From Fictibacillus phosphorivorans (GTDB taxonomy: Bacteria > Bacillota > Bacilli > Bacillales > Fictibacillaceae), in contig NZ_JAMBOR010000002.1 in NCBI RefSeq assembly GCF_023715845.1, positions 124,001-188,000 on the forward strand: a stretch of 64,000 bases of DNA, given 5' to 3'. Position numbers and translations under genes: made by a program. This document shows, one piece after another, positions 19,388 through 28,602 of the stretch; positions within the stretch are counted from its first letter, which is position 1, and each line of letters opens with the position of its first letter. The notes below the pieces were generated by a model. The model had not been told where the DNA came from. It searched no databases and saw only the letters and a program-made list of their open reading frames with translations.

Positions 19388-20826
19388 ATACGTACGTCCA
19401 TCCCTTTATACGCTGTTCGCTTGTCCATGATTTTCATTTCATTTTCTGAATTCTGCACAAAATGTAAAGAGGATAGTGTATAGTTCATTTCATTTAACTT
19501 TTTCTTTAATGAAGGAAGAAATGCCTTTGAAAGCTTCTCGATTTCAGAATGGCTGCTAAAAACTTTTAAGGATAAGATTCTGTTTTGTATTTGGACATCT
19601 ACAGCAATATCTTTTAAATGTTTCATCTCCAGGCAAAACACCATTCTGCAGTGATCGGGATCTAACGGTTGCCCACTATGCTTTTTTCCTTCCCAACGAA
19701 TCGAAATCTCTTTAGGGTTCTCATTCTGTCCAAGAGGGATCTGTAAAACAAATTGATGAAGATGCTCATTAACGGATATGTTCTGAATCTGCTGGCTTGT
19801 TAGTTTATTTAGCGCTTGTTCAGTTTTGAATGAAATGCTTTCAGGCAGCCCCAGTGATTCTACATGTTGTCTTAAAGTGATCAAGTTTGCCTTTAAGGAA
19901 TCCGTTTGCATGAGTAGAACGGGTTCTTTCATAATATTCCTTTCGTGCAGCATCCCTGATTTATGAAACCATTTTTGAACAGCTTGCAAGAAATCAGTTG
20001 AAGCCTGACGTTTGGTGTCAATTCCCTGGACTTCTTTTTCATATAGCGTAATTTGATTGTGGATTGTTTCTTTAGGCAGATGAAAGCTTTTTGTTTCTAG
20101 ATCTGAATGTCCTGAATGACCGCTATTTTGTTTTGACACATTTTTGGTGCCGTTAAATCCAGAAGAGACTACGGAAACCTCTTTTTCAACGGATTGACTG
20201 GTTTTGAAACCATATAAACTTTGTAGGAGTTCCACGGTGTTTCTTATGCTTTTATCTTTATGTATGTAAGGTGTAAGAGACTCGAACAATTGCCTCATTT
20301 CAGCTTGAGCCGATTTACTCTGAATACTGGTTAAGACCGCTTGAACTAAAGCAGGCTTAGCAGGGATCTCAAGTGCCTGCATCCGTTGGATAACCTCTTT
20401 CTTCTCTTTAAAGGAAATGTTTGCTGCAAGCTGTAGGATAATAGCTACCTGTTTAACATTTTCTTTTGTGACCGTCATTTTTTCGGATATTAAAAATTCA
20501 GCAGCCTTTTTGTTATTCTCGGTTTGTGAAAGATGTAACTTCTGCAGCATTTGTTCAGTTGTTGATTTCATGGGATCTGTATCTACTTTTTTTAAGATTA
20601 ATACCCCATTTTTCTCTCCGACTTCAAACAAATAGTGATTTCCTTTTGTTAAAGGAGCCTCCAGTTTGGCATGTATTTCTGTTCCCTGATATAAAATTTT
20701 TGCCGTTTGGTCCGGAAAGATCTCTAAGATTTTAGCCGTTAACAACTGATCTAATTTTAATTGAATGTTTGCAGATGTATGCGAAGCAATCGGCGGTGGC
20801 TGGATGATGTTGTTTGTCGATAACAC
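19384..20826 (-). CDS. ylqG: YlqG, hypothetical protein with FliK-like C-terminus
   Basis: A 480-residue protein with no membrane segment. The first ~380 residues are Gln/Lys/Ser-rich and poorly conserved in pattern, with a beta-rich start (LTAKILEIFPDQTAKILYQG). Residues about 392-458 follow the FliK Flg_hook pattern: MKHLKDIAVDVQI, then SLKVFSSHSEIEKL, then AFLPSLKKKLNEMNYTLSSL. The same order of strands and helices occurs in the fliK of this window. The GTG at 20826 has GGGAG 8 bases upstream and is preferred over the GTG at 20835, whose site is too close. It is coupled to ylqH. Function unknown; the FliK link is my inference. Confidence 0.75.
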   Translation of the reverse strand: MLSTNNIIQPPPIASHTSANIQLKLDQLLTAKILEIFPDQTAKILYQGTEIHAKLEAPLTKGNHYLFEVGEKNGVLILKKVDTDPMKSTTEQMLQKLHLSQTENNKKAAEFLISEKMTVTKENVKQVAIILQLAANISFKEKKEVIQRMQALEIPAKPALVQAVLTSIQSKSAQAEMRQLFESLTPYIHKDKSIRNTVELLQSLYGFKTSQSVEKEVSVVSSGFNGTKNVSKQNSGHSGHSDLETKSFHLPKETIHNQITLYEKEVQGIDTKRQASTDFLQAVQKWFHKSGMLHERNIMKEPVLLMQTDSLKANLITLRQHVESLGLPESISFKTEQALNKLTSQQIQNISVNEHLHQFVLQIPLGQNENPKEISIRWEGKKHSGQPLDPDHCRMVFCLEMKHLKDIAVDVQIQNRILSLKVFSSHSEIEKLSKAFLPSLKKKLNEMNYTLSSLHFVQNSENEMKIMDKRTAYKGMDVRI

Positions 20827-20827
20827 C

Positions 20828-21613
20828 TTATTCACTCCCAGTAAACTGAATCATTTCTCCAACTGGACTAAACGTTTTGCGATGTATTTCCGTTGCCCCG
20901 AATCTTTTCAAGGCTTCTAGATGTTCTTTTGTGCCATAACCCATATTTGTTTTAAACCCATAATGAGGATACATTTGGTCAAGTTTTTTCATGTATCGAT
21001 CCCGAGTAACTTTTGCTATGATTGACGCGGCTGCAATAGAGATGCTTTTTTCATCTCCCTTTATGATCTTTATTTGATCAATCGGCAGGGCGATTTCCAT
21101 TGCATCGATCAATAGCTGATCTGGCTCTACCATTAGCTGACAGACCGACTCAGTCATAGCTAGTTTAGATGCCTGATAGATGTTGATCTCATCGATCTTA
21201 TCAGGCTGCACCAAATGCGTACTATAACAAATAGCATCTGTAGTGATTCTTTCATATAATTCTTCTCTTCTTTTTTCTGATAGCTTTTTGGAATCGTTTA
21301 TTCCATTTAGCATATAGCCTTCCGGGAGTATAACAGCTGCAGCTACTACAGGTCCCGCTAATGGACCCCTTCCAACTTCATCGACTCCAGCAATCAATCT
21401 TTTACCGTTTGATATGCACTGTTTTTCATAACGACACATGATCTCCAGCCTTTTCAATTCGGCTTCAGCCTCTAATAAACGGTTAGTATACGTTTTAAAT
21501 AACTTTTTGGCACCTTGCCTCTCATCGGATTCTAACTGCGTTAGATGGCTGCTGATCTCTTCGGCAGAACTGTCTTTTAATAGTTGCTCCCATTCTTTTA
21601 TGGATCGTTTCAT
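20828..21613 (-). CDS. rnhB: Ribonuclease HII
   Basis: A 261-residue RNase HII that cuts RNA in RNA-DNA hybrids and removes single ribonucleotides from DNA. The catalytic core begins with AGVDEVGRGPLAGPVVAA; the Asp-Glu of DEVGRG and the Asp of LLIDAMEI are catalytic carboxylates. The motif GYGTKEHLEAL is present near the C-terminus. An N-terminal helical extension of about 70 residues before the core is usual for Bacillus RnhB. The ribosome binding site is weak (AAAGAGTG). Confidence 0.97.
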   Translation of the reverse strand: MKRSIKEWEQLLKDSSAEEISSHLTQLESDERQGAKKLFKTYTNRLLEAEAELKRLEIMCRYEKQCISNGKRLIAGVDEVGRGPLAGPVVAAAVILPEGYMLNGINDSKKLSEKRREELYERITTDAICYSTHLVQPDKIDEINIYQASKLAMTESVCQLMVEPDQLLIDAMEIALPIDQIKIIKGDEKSISIAAASIIAKVTRDRYMKKLDQMYPHYGFKTNMGYGTKEHLEALKRFGATEIHRKTFSPVGEMIQFTGSE

Positions 21614-21687
21614 TTTTTATTCACACTCTTTATGTATTTTTTATCGGTCTTTAAAACTAACCTTTAAGCGTTATCGATTCGATTCAA

Positions 21688-21722
21688 AGAAAACAGGCAC
21701 ATAGAATATACGCGCCTGTTCT
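21688..21722 (-). terminator. Intrinsic terminator after rbgA
   Basis: AACAGGC and GCCTGTT form a 7-bp stem with a 15-base loop, followed by TTCTTT on the minus strand, directly after the rbgA stop. Confidence 0.65.
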
Positions 21723-21728
21723 ATCACT

Positions 21729-22589
21729 TTATTCACTTGATACTGATGGCCGCTCATAAGACAAGCTGCCAAGCTTTTCAGATCGTAGATCACGAAGTAC
21801 AATCTCTGCTGTCTTCTCAAGATCAACTTCTCCACCGGTTACGATGCATCCTCTTTTTTTACCGATTTCCTCAAATAAACGAAGAGAGTCATCAGATATA
21901 TCCGTTAATTTATAACGCTCAACCAGACGTTCTTGATAATGTTCACTTAAATATTTCACAGCGAACAATACTACTTCTGTAAAATCAAATAATGTTTCTT
22001 TTATTGCACCAGTTACAGCAAGCTTTAGACCTATCGTTTGATCTTCAAACTTTGGCCAAAGAATACCTGGAGTATCCAAGAGTTCCAGTGTCTTACCTGC
22101 TTTGATCCACTGCTGTTTTTTCGTTACGCCTGGCTTGTCACCTGTAATAGCAATGTTCTTGCCGGCCATCCTATTAATAATTGTGGATTTCCCTACATTC
22201 GGAATACCGACAATTAAAGCGCGGACTGCACGTGGCTTAACAATTCCTTTTGCTCTCATCTTATCGAACTTTTCTTTTACAAGTTCATGGGCAAGAGGTT
22301 CTATCTTCTTAATGCCTTTTCCGTCTTTTGAATTTATTGCAAGAGAAGGTATTCCTAAATCAGAAAAATAGCCTTGCCACATTGACGTTACTTTCGGATC
22401 TGCTAGGTCTGCTTTGTTCAACAACACAATGCGCGGCTTTTCACCTAGTATTTCATCGATCATAGGGTTCCGTGACGCTAAAGGAATTCTGGCGTCAACT
22501 AGTTCGAAAACCACATCGATCATTTTTAGTTTTTCAGTTATCTCCCGGCGCGCTTTTGCCATATGGCCCGGAAACCATTGAATGGTCAT
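21729..22589 (-). CDS. rbgA: Ribosome biogenesis GTPase RbgA (YlqF)
   Basis: A 286-residue circularly permuted GTPase needed for a late step of 50S subunit assembly. The G motifs occur in permuted order: NKADL (G4) near residue 60, then [12 protein letters not shown] (G1) near 130, then DTPGILWP (G3) near 175. It begins [17 protein letters not shown], the hallmark start of the family. The C-terminal ANTAR-like RNA-binding domain follows. AGGGTGA precedes the ATG, 11 bases after lepB. Confidence 0.98.
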   Translation of the reverse strand: MTIQWFPGHMAKARREITEKLKMIDVVFELVDARIPLASRNPMIDEILGEKPRIVLLNKADLADPKVTSMWQGYFSDLGIPSLAINSKDGKGIKKIEPLAHELVKEKFDKMRAKGIVKPRAVRALIVGIPNVGKSTIINRMAGKNIAITGDKPGVTKKQQWIKAGKTLELLDTPGILWPKFEDQTIGLKLAVTGAIKETLFDFTEVVLFAVKYLSEHYQERLVERYKLTDISDDSLRLFEEIGKKRGCIVTGGEVDLEKTAEIVLRDLRSEKLGSLSYERPSVSSE

Positions 22590-22600
22590 GTTCGTTCACC

Positions 22601-23152
22601 CTACTTTACAAATCCTATATCCGATAATGGCCAAAAACGGAATGATGCTTTTCCTAAGATTTCATCTTCACTAACGGTACCTATGTTCCGGCTATCACTG
22701 GAGTTCCGGCGATTATCACCTAAAACAAATAATTGTCCTTCTGGAACCTTTTGTTTAGCCGTTACTTCTAATAAAGTGAAGTCATAAGTAAAGTTCCCGT
22801 CTTTTGTTTTTTTCTTATATGCTTCTAAGTATTCTTCTTTCACCTTTTTGCCATTCACATAAAGAGTATCATCTTTATACTCGATTGTATCTCCTGGCAA
22901 ACCGATTACTCTTTTTATGTAATCTTTTTCTTCTGTTGCGTGAAAGACGACGATATCAAATCTGTTTGGTTCACCAATCATATAGCTGAACTTATTTACA
23001 ATTAATCGATCTCCATCATGAAGAGTTGGCATCATGGATTGCCCATCTACTACTACTGGAGCAAAGAGGAAGAACCTGATAATACCTGCCAATAACAGTG
23101 CTGCAGCTAGTGCTTTAATCCATTCCCACGTTTCGTTTTTTGTACGAGCCAT
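22601..23152 (-). CDS. lepB: Type I signal peptidase
   Basis: A 183-residue membrane protease that removes signal peptides from secreted proteins. One N-terminal membrane segment (about residues 11-33) follows a short basic/charged leader. The catalytic Ser is in DGQSMMPTL (box B), the general-base Lys in YIKRVIGLPGD (box D), and box E GDNRRNSSDSR is present. It is of the small single-anchor Bacillus Sip type. The symbol is by family; which of the sip paralogues it matches best cannot be told from sequence alone. Confidence 0.95.
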   Translation of the reverse strand: MARTKNETWEWIKALAAALLLAGIIRFFLFAPVVVDGQSMMPTLHDGDRLIVNKFSYMIGEPNRFDIVVFHATEEKDYIKRVIGLPGDTIEYKDDTLYVNGKKVKEEYLEAYKKKTKDGNFTYDFTLLEVTAKQKVPEGQLFVLGDNRRNSSDSRNIGTVSEDEILGKASFRFWPLSDIGFVK

Positions 23153-23196
23153 TCTTAATCCTCACCATCTATAGAAATTCCTTACTTATAATATGG

Positions 23197-23228
23197 AAAA
23201 AGGAGCTTGAGTAAGTCAAGCTCCTTTC
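23197..23228 (-). terminator. Intrinsic terminator after rplS
   Basis: AGGAGCTTGA and TCAAGCTCCT form a 10-bp stem with a 5-base loop, followed by TTTTT on the minus strand. It lies immediately past the rplS stop. Confidence 0.92.
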
Positions 23229-23236
23229 GAGAATTA

Positions 23237-23581
23237 TTAGCGAATTTCTTTAATACGAGCTGCTTTACCACGAAGTGCACGCAAGTAGTATAGCTTAGCA
23301 CGGCGTACTTTACCGCGACGTACAACTTCAAGGTTCGCAATCTTAGGTGAATGTACAGGGAACGCACGCTCCACTCCAACACCGTAAGAAATTTTACGAA
23401 CAGTAAACGTTTCAGAAATCCCAGACCCACGCTTTTTGATAACAACACCTTCAAAAAGCTGGATACGCTCACGAGTACCCTCGATTACTTTCACGTGTAC
23501 ACGTACAGTGTCACCTGAACGGAATTTTGGTAAATCTGATTTTAATTGATCTTTTGCTAGATCTGCAATAAGCTGTTGCAT
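23237..23581 (-). CDS. rplS: 50S ribosomal protein L19
   Basis: A 114-residue L19 protein. The conserved [19 protein letters not shown] segment and the [20 protein letters not shown] core are visible, and the C-terminus ends [10 protein letters not shown]19 lies at the subunit interface and forms an intersubunit bridge. It has its own promoter beside the trmD stop and an L19-leader-like hairpin in its 5' untranslated region, followed by GGGAGG. Confidence 0.99.
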   Translation of the reverse strand: MQQLIADLAKDQLKSDLPKFRSGDTVRVHVKVIEGTRERIQLFEGVVIKKRGSGISETFTVRKISYGVGVERAFPVHSPKIANLEVVRRGKVRRAKLYYLRALRGKAARIKEIR

Positions 23582-23599
23582 AGTTTATTGCCTCCCTTC

Positions 23600-23645
23600 C
23601 CATAGATGTTCTTGCGTGATTATCAAGCAGCGGAACACCGGATTA
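23600..23645 (-). ncRNA. L19 leader-like RNA element
   Basis: GGTGTTC (23633-23639) and GAACATC (23605-23611) form a 7-bp stem with one G-U pair around a 21-base loop containing CCGCTGC and ACGCAA. This agrees with my memory of the Firmicute L19 leader, thought to be an autoregulatory element for L19. It ends about 20 bases upstream of the rplS start. Confidence 0.6.
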
Positions 23646-23668
23646 AACGGGCATAAGCCACAAACAAT

Positions 23669-23698
23669 ATAATACCATATAAATTAGACGAGTATCAA
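23669..23698 (-). promoter_or_regulatory. Sigma-A promoter of rplS, overlapping the trmD stop
   Basis: TTGATA (23693-23698) and TATTAT (23669-23674) are separated by 18 bases, each one mismatch from consensus. The TGA of trmD lies inside the -35 hexamer. Confidence 0.6.
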
Positions 23699-24435
23699 GT
23701 TGTTTTATTATCTTTTATTTCTTCCAGCCATTTTTCTTCTTCTTTACTTAATTCTATTTTCTCTAATAGGTCTGGACGTCTTTTATAAGTACGTTTCAAA
23801 GACTCTTTCTTTCGCCATTCTTCAATATTTTTATGGTTTCCAGACATAAGTACATCAGGAACTTTCATCCCTCTAAAATCTGCCGGTCTTGTATATTGAG
23901 GATGTTCTAAGAGACCTGTACTAAAAGAATCCTCTAGATGTGATTCTTCTTTTCCAAGCACACCTGGGAGCAACCTTGTCACAGCATCAATTACGACCAT
24001 CGCCCCTAGTTCTCCGCCAGTTAAGACGTAGTCGCCGATAGAAATCTCATCAGTAACGAGATGTTCTCTGATCCGCTCATCATAACCTTCATAGTGACCA
24101 CACAAAAAGATTAAATGTTTTTCTTTAGAAAGTTCTTCCGCTTTGTTTTGAGAAAACTGCTCTCCTTGTGGACAAAGCAGGATAATCCTTGGTTTTTCAG
24201 CTGCTTCTTTCGTTAAGCTTTCAACGGCATCAAATAGAGGCTGGGGAGTCAACACCATCCCTGCTCCTCCACCATAAGGATAATCATCAACATTTCGATG
24301 TCTGTTCGTTGAGTATTCACGAAAATCATGTACTTGAAGCCGAACAGCGTTTTTTTCTTGTGCTTTTTTCAAAATAGACTGACCGAAAACACCCGAAAAC
24401 ATATCTGGAAACAGGCTTAACACATCGATTTTCAT
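23695..24435 (-). CDS. trmD: tRNA (guanine-37-N1)-methyltransferase TrmD
   Basis: A 246-residue SPOUT enzyme that methylates G37 next to the anticodon and so prevents frameshifting. The [15 protein letters not shown] start, [13 protein letters not shown], the knot motif [18 protein letters not shown] and the SAM-binding [15 protein letters not shown] are all present. It begins 3 bases after the rimM stop, the usual rimM-trmD arrangement. Confidence 0.99.
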   Translation of the reverse strand: MKIDVLSLFPDMFSGVFGQSILKKAQEKNAVRLQVHDFREYSTNRHRNVDDYPYGGGAGMVLTPQPLFDAVESLTKEAAEKPRIILLCPQGEQFSQNKAEELSKEKHLIFLCGHYEGYDERIREHLVTDEISIGDYVLTGGELGAMVVIDAVTRLLPGVLGKEESHLEDSFSTGLLEHPQYTRPADFRGMKVPDVLMSGNHKNIEEWRKKESLKRTYKRRPDLLEKIELSKEEEKWLEEIKDNKTT

Positions 24436-24438
24436 ATA

Positions 24439-24957
24439 TTAAAACAGTCCTTCTAAAGGTTCGATTGAAATCTTCTTCGCTTCTACATCAACGCTCTTAA
24501 CAACCGAAGGAATGTATGGAATTAATACGTCGGAACCGAACCCTTTACGTTTAACTACCCATACATCGTTCGCACCTGGCGATAAGATTTCTTTCACTTT
24601 ACCCAGCTCTTCTCCATCCACTGTAAAAACAGAACATCCAATGATGTCATGATAAAAGAACTCGCCCTCTTCTAAGGAAACTTGCTGTTCTTTAGGCACT
24701 TTTAATAAATGTCCTTTAAAAGATTCAACATCATTAATATTATGTAAGCCTTCAAACGTTAATAGATCAAACTGTTTATGTTTCCGATGAGCCTCAATCG
24801 TTACAGGGATAAGATCCCCTGGGCTTTTTTCTACATATAATGTATTGCCTTTCTTATAACGTTCTTCAGGAAAATCTGTTCTTGAAATGACACGGACTTC
24901 TCCTCTTATCCCGTGTGTATTAACAATCTTTCCTACGTTAAGCCATTTATCCGTCAT
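24439..24957 (-). CDS. rimM: 16S rRNA processing protein RimM
   Basis: A 172-residue 30S assembly factor that binds S19. The N-terminal [16 protein letters not shown] is diagnostic, and the C-terminal PRC-barrel domain starts near [15 protein letters not shown]. The frame extends 6 codons upstream to 24975, but that extension contains the ribosome site GAGAAGG, so the ATG at 24957 is chosen. Confidence 0.97.
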   Translation of the reverse strand: MTDKWLNVGKIVNTHGIRGEVRVISRTDFPEERYKKGNTLYVEKSPGDLIPVTIEAHRKHKQFDLLTFEGLHNINDVESFKGHLLKVPKEQQVSLEEGEFFYHDIIGCSVFTVDGEELGKVKEILSPGANDVWVVKRKGFGSDVLIPYIPSVVKSVDVEAKKISIEPLEGLF

Positions 24958-25078
24958 ATAAAAACCTTCTCTCATACATCTTATTCATAGTATTAGCTAG
25001 TCTAAAGTTTATCATAAATACAGGTATGTATACTTTTTTATTCAATCCTATTTAATTCTAAAATAACAGCTTGAATAT

Positions 25079-25112
25079 AAAAAAAGGAAGAGGGAATCCC
25101 TCATCCTTTTTA
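25079..25112 (-). terminator. Intrinsic terminator after khpA
   Basis: AAGGATGAGGG and CCCTCTTCCTT pair around a 3-base loop with one mismatch, followed by TTTT on the minus strand. It ends the ylxM-ffh-rpsP-khpA transcript and implies a separate promoter for rimM. Confidence 0.85.
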
Positions 25113-25337
25113 GACGATTTCTATTGAAATCCGTTTATTTTGATTCGTACCTGCCGCATTTACAACAGTACGAATCGCTTTGGCCACTCTTCCTTGTTTA
25201 CCGATTACTTTTCCCATATCAGTCTGGTTCACAGATAATTGATAAACTAGGCGATGTCCTTCTTTTACCTCTTTGACGCTAACTTCTTCTGGGTGATCAA
25301 CTAGAGCTTTCACAATCGCTTCGATCAACTCTGTCAT
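25110..25337 (-). CDS. khpA: KH-domain RNA-binding protein KhpA (YlqC)
   Basis: A 75-residue single KH domain with the MGKVIGKQGRVAKAIRTVV segment containing the GxxG loop (GKQG). KhpA pairs with KhpB/Jag in Gram-positive bacteria and affects cell-division and cell-wall gene expression. It lies directly after rpsP, its standard place in the ffh-rpsP-khpA-rimM-trmD-rplS cluster. Confidence 0.96.
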   Translation of the reverse strand: MTELIEAIVKALVDHPEEVSVKEVKEGHRLVYQLSVNQTDMGKVIGKQGRVAKAIRTVVNAAGTNQNKRISIEIV

Positions 25338-25357
25338 ATCAGTTCCCCTTCGTCAAA

Positions 25358-25630
25358 TTATTTTTGGTTTTTTGCGTTATGGAATTTCTCCATTAGACCA
25401 GCTTTTGAGAATAGGTTACGAACTGTGTCAGATGGCTTTGCACCGTTTGTCATCCACTCAAGAGCTTTTTCTTCGTTAATTTTAACTTCAGCTGGGTTAG
25501 CAACTGGGTTGTAAGTTCCGATCTCTTCGATGAAACGTCCATCACGAGGAGAACGAGAATCTGCTACTACTACACGATAAAAAGGAGCTTTCTTAGCACC
25601 CATACGCTTTAAACGAATTTTTACTGCCAT
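25358..25630 (-). CDS. rpsP: 30S ribosomal protein S16
   Basis: A 90-residue S16 protein beginning [20 protein letters not shown], with [18 protein letters not shown] and [14 protein letters not shown] following. The frame continues upstream to 25756, but TCGGAGGTG sits 8 bases before the ATG at 25630, and the homologous protein starts here. Confidence 0.99.
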   Translation of the reverse strand: MAVKIRLKRMGAKKAPFYRVVVADSRSPRDGRFIEEIGTYNPVANPAEVKINEEKALEWMTNGAKPSDTVRNLFSKAGLMEKFHNAKNQK

Positions 25631-25712
25631 TATATCTTGCACCTCCGAAAATAGTTCACACAAAATAATATAATAGTATAAATTGACAGGTTTGTAAACC
25701 TGAAAATTCAGT

Positions 25713-27059
25713 TTACATAAAAGGGAATTTAAATCCACCTTTTTTCTTTTTGCCATTCATCATTCCGGACATTTGTTTCATCATCTTCTTCATGTCCTCG
25801 AATTGTTTGATTAGGCGGTTTACTTCTTGTACAGACCGTCCGCTTCCTTTAGCGATACGTCTTTTACGGCTGGCATTGATTATTTCAGGTTGTTCTCTTT
25901 CATGAAGAGTCATCGAACGGATGATAGCTTCAACGTGACCGATCTGTTTTTCATCGATCTGTACGTTTTTAAGGCCCTTCATCTTATTCGCACCAGGAAG
26001 CATGCCAAGTACTTCATCTAATGGTCCAAGATTTCTAACTTGTCCCATCTGATCAAGAAAATCATCAAATGTGAACGACATATCACGCATCTTCTTCTGA
26101 AGATCACGAGCTTTCTCTTCATCTACTGAGGACTGAGCCTTTTCAATGAGTGTTAGCATGTCGCCCATTCCTAAAATCCTTGAAGCCATTCGGTCCGGAT
26201 GGAAAGGCTCAAGAGCATCCATCTTTTCCCCAAGACCCACAAATTTAATAGGGAGTCCTGTAACAGCTTTAATAGAAAGTGCAGCACCACCGCGTGTGTC
26301 ACCGTCCAGCTTTGTAAGAATAACACCTGTAATTCCAAGTGCTTCGTTAAAACTTTCAGCAACATTTACCGCGTCCTGACCAGTCATCGCATCAACAACA
26401 AGGAAGATTTCATCAGGTTTTGCTGTTTCTTTCACCTGTTTTAATTCATCCATGAGCGTTTCATCAATGTGTAAACGCCCGGCTGTATCGATAAGAACAT
26501 AGTCATGGTGCTCTTCTTTTGCTTTCGCAATCGCTGTTTCAGCAATTTTTACGGGACTAACTTGGTCTCCCATTTGATGCACTGGAAAATTAAGCTGTTT
26601 CCCGATCGTTTCTAACTGCTTAATCGCAGCGGGACGGTATATGTCAGCTGCAGCAAGAAGTGGTTTACGATTTTGTTTTTTTCGTAAATGGTTCGCAAGC
26701 TTACCAGTTGTCGTTGTTTTACCTGCACCTTGAAGACCCACCATCATAATGACTGTCGGGGGCTTGTTGGATACCGCAATCTTGCTTTGTTCTCCGCCCA
26801 TCAAAGTCGTAAGTTCATCATTAACAACTTTTACAACTTGTTGTCCAGGTGTCAGGCTTTTTAATACTTCCTGACCAACTGCACGTTCAGATACCTTTTT
26901 CACAAAATCTTTTACCACTTTAAAGTTAACATCCGCCTCAAGAAGAGCAAGGCGTACTTCCCTCATCATTTCCTTTACATCCGCTTCATTTACTTTCCCT
27001 TTTCCACGAATTTTTTGTAAAGTGTTCTGAAGACGGTCGGCTAAACCTTCAAATGCCAT
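25713..27059 (-). CDS. ffh: Signal recognition particle protein Ffh
   Basis: A 448-residue SRP54 GTPase that, with the scRNA, targets nascent membrane and secreted proteins to FtsY. The N domain covers about 1-90, the G domain has [15 protein letters not shown] near 108-122, DTAGR near 190 and TKLDGD near 247. The Met-rich M domain (about 300-448) ends with [15 protein letters not shown]. It starts 15 bases after the ylxM stop. Confidence 0.99.
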   Translation of the reverse strand: MAFEGLADRLQNTLQKIRGKGKVNEADVKEMMREVRLALLEADVNFKVVKDFVKKVSERAVGQEVLKSLTPGQQVVKVVNDELTTLMGGEQSKIAVSNKPPTVIMMVGLQGAGKTTTTGKLANHLRKKQNRKPLLAAADIYRPAAIKQLETIGKQLNFPVHQMGDQVSPVKIAETAIAKAKEEHHDYVLIDTAGRLHIDETLMDELKQVKETAKPDEIFLVVDAMTGQDAVNVAESFNEALGITGVILTKLDGDTRGGAALSIKAVTGLPIKFVGLGEKMDALEPFHPDRMASRILGMGDMLTLIEKAQSSVDEEKARDLQKKMRDMSFTFDDFLDQMGQVRNLGPLDEVLGMLPGANKMKGLKNVQIDEKQIGHVEAIIRSMTLHEREQPEIINASRKRRIAKGSGRSVQEVNRLIKQFEDMKKMMKQMSGMMNGKKKKGGFKFPFM

Positions 27060-27074
27060 CTCACTGAACGCCTC

Positions 27075-27398
27075 CTATTCCATATTTTCAAGGCGATCGA
27101 TAATTGCAAGTACGTTATCAGGTTCAGATTTCAGAAGCTCTCTTAAAGATGACAGCAACTGTTCACGTTCCTGAAACTTTGCAAAAAGCCCTAACTTCTC
27201 TTCGTATTCTTCTAGCATCGCCTCTGTCCGTTTAATATTATCATAAACGGCCTGGCGGCTGACATTATATTGTTCAGCAATTTCACCGAGAGAATAATCG
27301 TCTAAATAATATAAGCCCATATAATTCTTTTGTTTAGGGGTTAGCAATGATTGGTAAAAATCAAAAAGATAATTAATTCTCATCGTTTTATCAAGCAT
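27075..27398 (-). CDS. ylxM: YlxM, SRP-associated HTH protein (UPF0122)
   Basis: A 107-residue helix-turn-helix protein resembling sigma-70 region 4. [25 protein letters not shown] followed by [16 protein letters not shown] is the HTH (the core [18 protein letters not shown] at about residues 31-48). In related Gram-positive bacteria YlxM binds the SRP and adjusts Ffh-FtsY activity. It heads the ffh operon and is preceded by a near-consensus promoter. Confidence 0.95.
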   Translation of the reverse strand: MLDKTMRINYLFDFYQSLLTPKQKNYMGLYYLDDYSLGEIAEQYNVSRQAVYDNIKRTEAMLEEYEEKLGLFAKFQEREQLLSSLRELLKSEPDNVLAIIDRLENME

Positions 27399-27439
27399 AG
27401 TTCCACAACCCTTGTTAAGTGAAATGCCTTTACGTGAAT

Positions 27440-27468
27440 ACTATACAACCATAAAAAATAGATGTCAA
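27440..27468 (-). promoter_or_regulatory. Sigma-A promoter of the ylxM-ffh operon
   Basis: A perfect TTGACA (27463-27468) and TATAGT (27440-27445) are separated by 17 bases on the minus strand, about 40 bases before ylxM. Confidence 0.85.
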
Positions 27469-27584
27469 GTTTTTTTCTTAACAGAATAAATGGTAATGAG
27501 TGCTAGAGTCTTTTTTATGTGATCAATTATTTCCACTTCAAAATTGCGTTACCTTTATGGAATTTCCGATTATTTCTTACCCAA

Positions 27585-27612
27585 AGAAAAAGAAGCAGGT
27601 TTACTCTGCTTC
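27585..27612 (-). terminator. Intrinsic terminator overlapping the ftsY stop codon
   Basis: GAAGCAG and CTGCTTC form a 7-bp stem, followed by TTTTTC on the minus strand. The TAA stop of ftsY lies in the loop, so the ascending arm encodes the last residues of FtsY. Confidence 0.8.
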
Positions 27613-28590
27613 TTCCTCTTCTGTTCCAGCGAATAAGCCGTATACAAACTGTTCCGGATCAAATTCCTGAAGATCATCGATTTTTTCGCCAAGTCCAACA
27701 AACTTCACTGGAATATCTAGTTCATGACGGATCGCTAAAACGATTCCGCCTTTTGCTGTTCCATCGAGTTTTGTTAAAACAAGTCCTGTAACATCTGTTG
27801 ATTGTCCAAAGGTTTTTGCCTGGTTCATCGCGTTCTGTCCGGTTGTAGCATCTACAACAAGCAGCACTTCATGTGGAGCACCTGGTATTTCACGTTCGAT
27901 CACACGTTTAACTTTTGAAAGTTCGTTCATTAAATTTACTTTATTTTGCAGCCGTCCGGCAGTATCACATAAAAGGACATCTGCTTTTCTTGATTTTGCT
28001 GCCTGGATACTGTCATAGATCACCGCAGCTGGGTCAGCACCTTCATGATGTTTAATCACATCTACGCCAGCACGCTCTCCCCAAACTTCCAGCTGATCGA
28101 TTGCACCTGCTCGGAATGTATCTCCAGCAGCCAGGATGACTTTCTTGCCGTCATTCTTGAGCTGATGAGCAAGCTTACCAATGGTCGTAGTCTTCCCAAC
28201 TCCGTTTACACCAACGAATAAAATAACGGTCATCCCATCTGTTTGCATGTTTAGCTTGTTGTCACTATCGTCTTTTTGAAGCATCTCAGCAAGTTTTTCT
28301 GTAATTGCTGAACGGAGCTCTTGTGGATCTTTAATGTTTTTTGTGCGGGCTACATCTTTAAGCTCATCAATAATATCGAGAACGGTATGGACCCCTACGT
28401 CTGCACCGATTAAGATCTCCTCAAGTTCTTCGAAAAACTCCTCATCTACTTTACGATATCTTTTTAAAAGATCATTCACTTTAAATGAAAATGAACTTCT
28501 TGTTTTTTCTAATCCGTCTTTAAATTTTTCTGAAGAGGATTCAGATGGTTGATTCGAAAATTTTTCTTTTAACTTCTTTAAAAAACTCAC
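27601..28590 (-). CDS. ftsY: Signal recognition particle receptor FtsY
   Basis: A 329-residue SRP receptor GTPase. The NG domains are complete: GVNGVGKTTTIGKLA near 127-141, the AGDTFRAGAIDQLEVW motif, DTAGRLQ and TKLDGTAKGG. The acidic N-terminal A domain of Gram-negative FtsY is reduced to about 25 residues, which is normal for Bacillus. It follows smc by 12 bases in the rnc-smc-ftsY order. Confidence 0.99.
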   Translation of the reverse strand: MSFLKKLKEKFSNQPSESSSEKFKDGLEKTRSSFSFKVNDLLKRYRKVDEEFFEELEEILIGADVGVHTVLDIIDELKDVARTKNIKDPQELRSAITEKLAEMLQKDDSDNKLNMQTDGMTVILFVGVNGVGKTTTIGKLAHQLKNDGKKVILAAGDTFRAGAIDQLEVWGERAGVDVIKHHEGADPAAVIYDSIQAAKSRKADVLLCDTAGRLQNKVNLMNELSKVKRVIEREIPGAPHEVLLVVDATTGQNAMNQAKTFGQSTDVTGLVLTKLDGTAKGGIVLAIRHELDIPVKFVGLGEKIDDLQEFDPEQFVYGLFAGTEEEEAE

Positions 28591-28602
28591 TATATTTCCT
28601 CC

